Shown here piece by piece: positions 62,778-64,000 of a DNA stretch of 64,000 nt. Position 1 is the first letter of the stretch. The number at the start of each line of letters is the position of its first letter. A model generated the notes under the pieces. That model saw only the letters and a program-made list of their open reading frames with translations, was not told the DNA's origin and did no database searches. Origin of the DNA: Sporosarcina sp. FSL K6-3457 (GTDB taxonomy: Bacteria; Bacillota; Bacilli; Bacillales_A; Planococcaceae); contig NZ_JBBOWX010000001.1 in assembly GCF_038007285.1 (NCBI RefSeq), positions 1 through 64,000 of the forward strand, written 5' to 3'. Position numbers and translations under genes: made by a program.

Positions 62778-62793
62778 TGGCGAAAGGGGCATG

Positions 62794-62856
62794 GCGGTCA
62801 TAAGCTTACTTGTGCCGGTCATAACACGCTCCATGCCGGTCATAAACCCTATTCGC
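62794..62856. repeat. Tandem array, 21-bp period (CCGGTCATAA core)
   Basis: Units start at 62794, 62815 and 62836, exactly 21 nt apart, each (G/C)CGGTCATAA plus an 11-nt filler. The core differs from the CGCCAATAA arrays but has the same length plan and the same ATAA ending. It lies between the desKR terminator and kynU. Confidence 0.88.
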
Positions 62857-62922
62857 AAGGTACATTCGCAGTATGGTATGCTGAAATGGAATACTGAAAG
62901 TTCGCATAAGGGGGAATTGGAG

Positions 62923-64000
62923 ATGTTTGGAGTTGATTATGCACAGGGGCTTGACGGTAAAGACGAACTTGCGAAGTATAAGGATGAGTTTTACCTACTA
63001 AAAGAGACGATATATATGGATGGTAATTCGCTCGGGTTATTATCCAAACGAGCGGAGCGGACATTGCATGAATTGTTAGATTCATGGAAAACGCTAGGCA
63101 TTGATGGTTGGACGGAAGGCGCTAATCCGTGGTTTTATTTGTCAGAGTCAGTGGGGGAGAAAATGGCGCCACTAGTTGGGGGACTAGCAAGCGAAGTGAT
63201 CGCGACAGGGTCGACAACAACAAATCTGCATCAGCTTGTGGCAACGTTTTACAAGCCTTCGGGAAATAAAACAAAGATTCTTGCGGATGAACTTAATTTC
63301 CCATCAGACATTTATGCGTTAAAAAGTCAGCTCTTATTAAAGGGCTACGAGCCTGCTGAACATCTCGTTCGTGTCAAAAGTCGTGATGGCAGATTGCTAG
63401 ACGAAACAGATATTATTGCAGCGATGACGGATGATATTGCGCTTATTGTTTTGCCAGCGGTGCTCTATAGAAGTGGGCAAGTATTGGATATGGAGCGGCT
63501 GACAGCGGCGGCACGTGAGCGTGGGATTCCCATTGGCTTCGACTTATGCCACTCAGTTGGTGCCGTCGAGCATGCCTTGCATAATTGGGGAACGGATTTC
63601 GCTTTTTGGTGCACGTATAAGCATTTGAATGGCGGACCTGGTTCCGTTGCGGGCTTGTTCGTTCATGACAAGCATTGCGGTACAGCGCCTGGATTAGCCG
63701 GCTGGTTTGGTTCCAAAAAAGACTCGCAGTTTGATATGGATCATACGATGGATTCGGCAGTGGATGCAGCGGCCTACCAAATTGGAACGCCGCATATCCT
63801 CAGTCTAGCGCCGGTCATAGGTGCGCTTGAATTGTTTGAGGAGGTAGGCATTCAACGTGTTCGTGAAAAGTCACTTCAACTAACAGCCTATATGCTGGAA
63901 TTAATTCGAGAAGAGCTATCCGTTTATGATTTTACTATTGGCAATCCGCTTGATGACTCGCGCGGGGGTCACATCTTACTTGAACACGAGGAAGCGGCTC
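62923..64000 (+). CDS. kynU: Kynureninase (3' end beyond the window)
   Basis: Kynureninase is a PLP enzyme that cleaves kynurenine to anthranilate and alanine in tryptophan breakdown. The 359 residues visible include the start [27 protein letters not shown] region, [10 protein letters not shown] (near 31), [14 protein letters not shown], the PLP phosphate and Asp region [15 protein letters not shown] (near 205-220), and the Schiff-base Lys233 in [25 protein letters not shown] precedes the ATG. About 60-70 residues should lie beyond the edge. Whether kynA or kynB follow cannot be seen. Confidence 0.93.
   Translation, partial: MFGVDYAQGLDGKDELAKYKDEFYLLKETIYMDGNSLGLLSKRAERTLHELLDSWKTLGIDGWTEGANPWFYLSESVGEKMAPLVGGLASEVIATGSTTTNLHQLVATFYKPSGNKTKILADELNFPSDIYALKSQLLLKGYEPAEHLVRVKSRDGRLLDETDIIAAMTDDIALIVLPAVLYRSGQVLDMERLTAAARERGIPIGFDLCHSVGAVEHALHNWGTDFAFWCTYKHLNGGPGSVAGLFVHDKHCGTAPGLAGWFGSKKDSQFDMDHTMDSAVDAAAYQIGTPHILSLAPVIGALELFEEVGIQRVREKSLQLTAYMLELIREELSVYDFTIGNPLDDSRGGHILLEHEEAA

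Overview
The window looks like chromosome from a low-to-mid GC, Gram-positive, spore-former-type Firmicute, most likely Sporosarcina or a near relative in the Planococcaceae. This is inference. The grounds are a complete ureABCEFGD operon whose UreC active-site numbering (Lys220, Cys322, His323) matches Sporosarcina pasteurii, a trp operon controlled by a T-box and lacking trpG, a SAM-I riboswitch, a ykfABC murein-peptide recycling set, a bacillithiol-linked YtxJ, and a des-desK-desR cold-shock lipid module. No tRNA, rRNA or CRISPR array was found.

Layout. 0.4-2.3 kb: ECF sigma factor and DUF4179 anti-sigma factor. 2.3-8.9 kb: tryptophan T-box leader and trpEDCFBA. 9-10 kb: AAC(3)-type acetyltransferase (minus strand). 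10.2-11.2 kb: DUF4003 protein. 11.4-20.3 kb: oligopeptide ABC transporter (two ATPases, two permeases, binding lipoprotein) followed by ykfA, ykfB and ykfC, together a route for importing and dismantling cell-wall peptides. 20.4-25.8 kb: urease. 25.8-29.2 kb: a degraded region with an IS1182-type remnant, a gene broken by two single-base losses, and a NERD-domain gene. 29.2-32.3 kb: acyl-CoA thioesterase, S-box, cyclase-family gene and a YxjG/YxjH-like MetE homologue. 32.27-34.17 kb: a group IIC intron placed directly behind a terminator. 34-38 kb: DUF418 membrane protein and an OmpR-type two-component system. 38-39.7 kb: coiled-coil protein and VOC protein. 40-45.3 kb: an ABC operon with three tandem paralogous membrane proteins, a YtrA-type GntR repressor, two ATPases and a further permease. 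45.3-50.6 kb: a 30-residue membrane peptide, a second NERD gene between two near-identical repeat arrays, TldD/TldE, and a truncated Rpn-type nuclease gene. 50.6-53.3 kb (minus): a second DUF4179 anti-sigma/sigma pair with the sigma gene frameshifted, mscL, and an alkyltransferase-like protein. 53.6-56.1 kb: chemoreceptor and PAP2 phosphatase. 56.2-59.5 kb: four-gene lipid-type operon (PlsY homologue, GNAT-aminotransferase fusion, YtxJ, SDR). 59.7-62.7 kb: desaturase and DesK/DesR. 62.9 kb to the edge: kynureninase, cut by the window end.

The least expected content is non-coding. Eight tandem arrays of short units lie between genes. Six have a period of exactly 21 bp, one of 42 bp (2 x 21) and one of 39 bp. 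Each unit joins a conserved core of about 9 nt to a variable filler, and three arrays share the same left-end sequence. Separately, four copies of a ~90-bp repeat fold into two hairpins with compensatory base changes; one copy sits inside the trp T-box leader and another abuts the desK promoter. Both ECF sigma genes carry a short tandem duplication in the DNA-binding region: 21 bp in frame in one, 5 bp frameshifting in the other.
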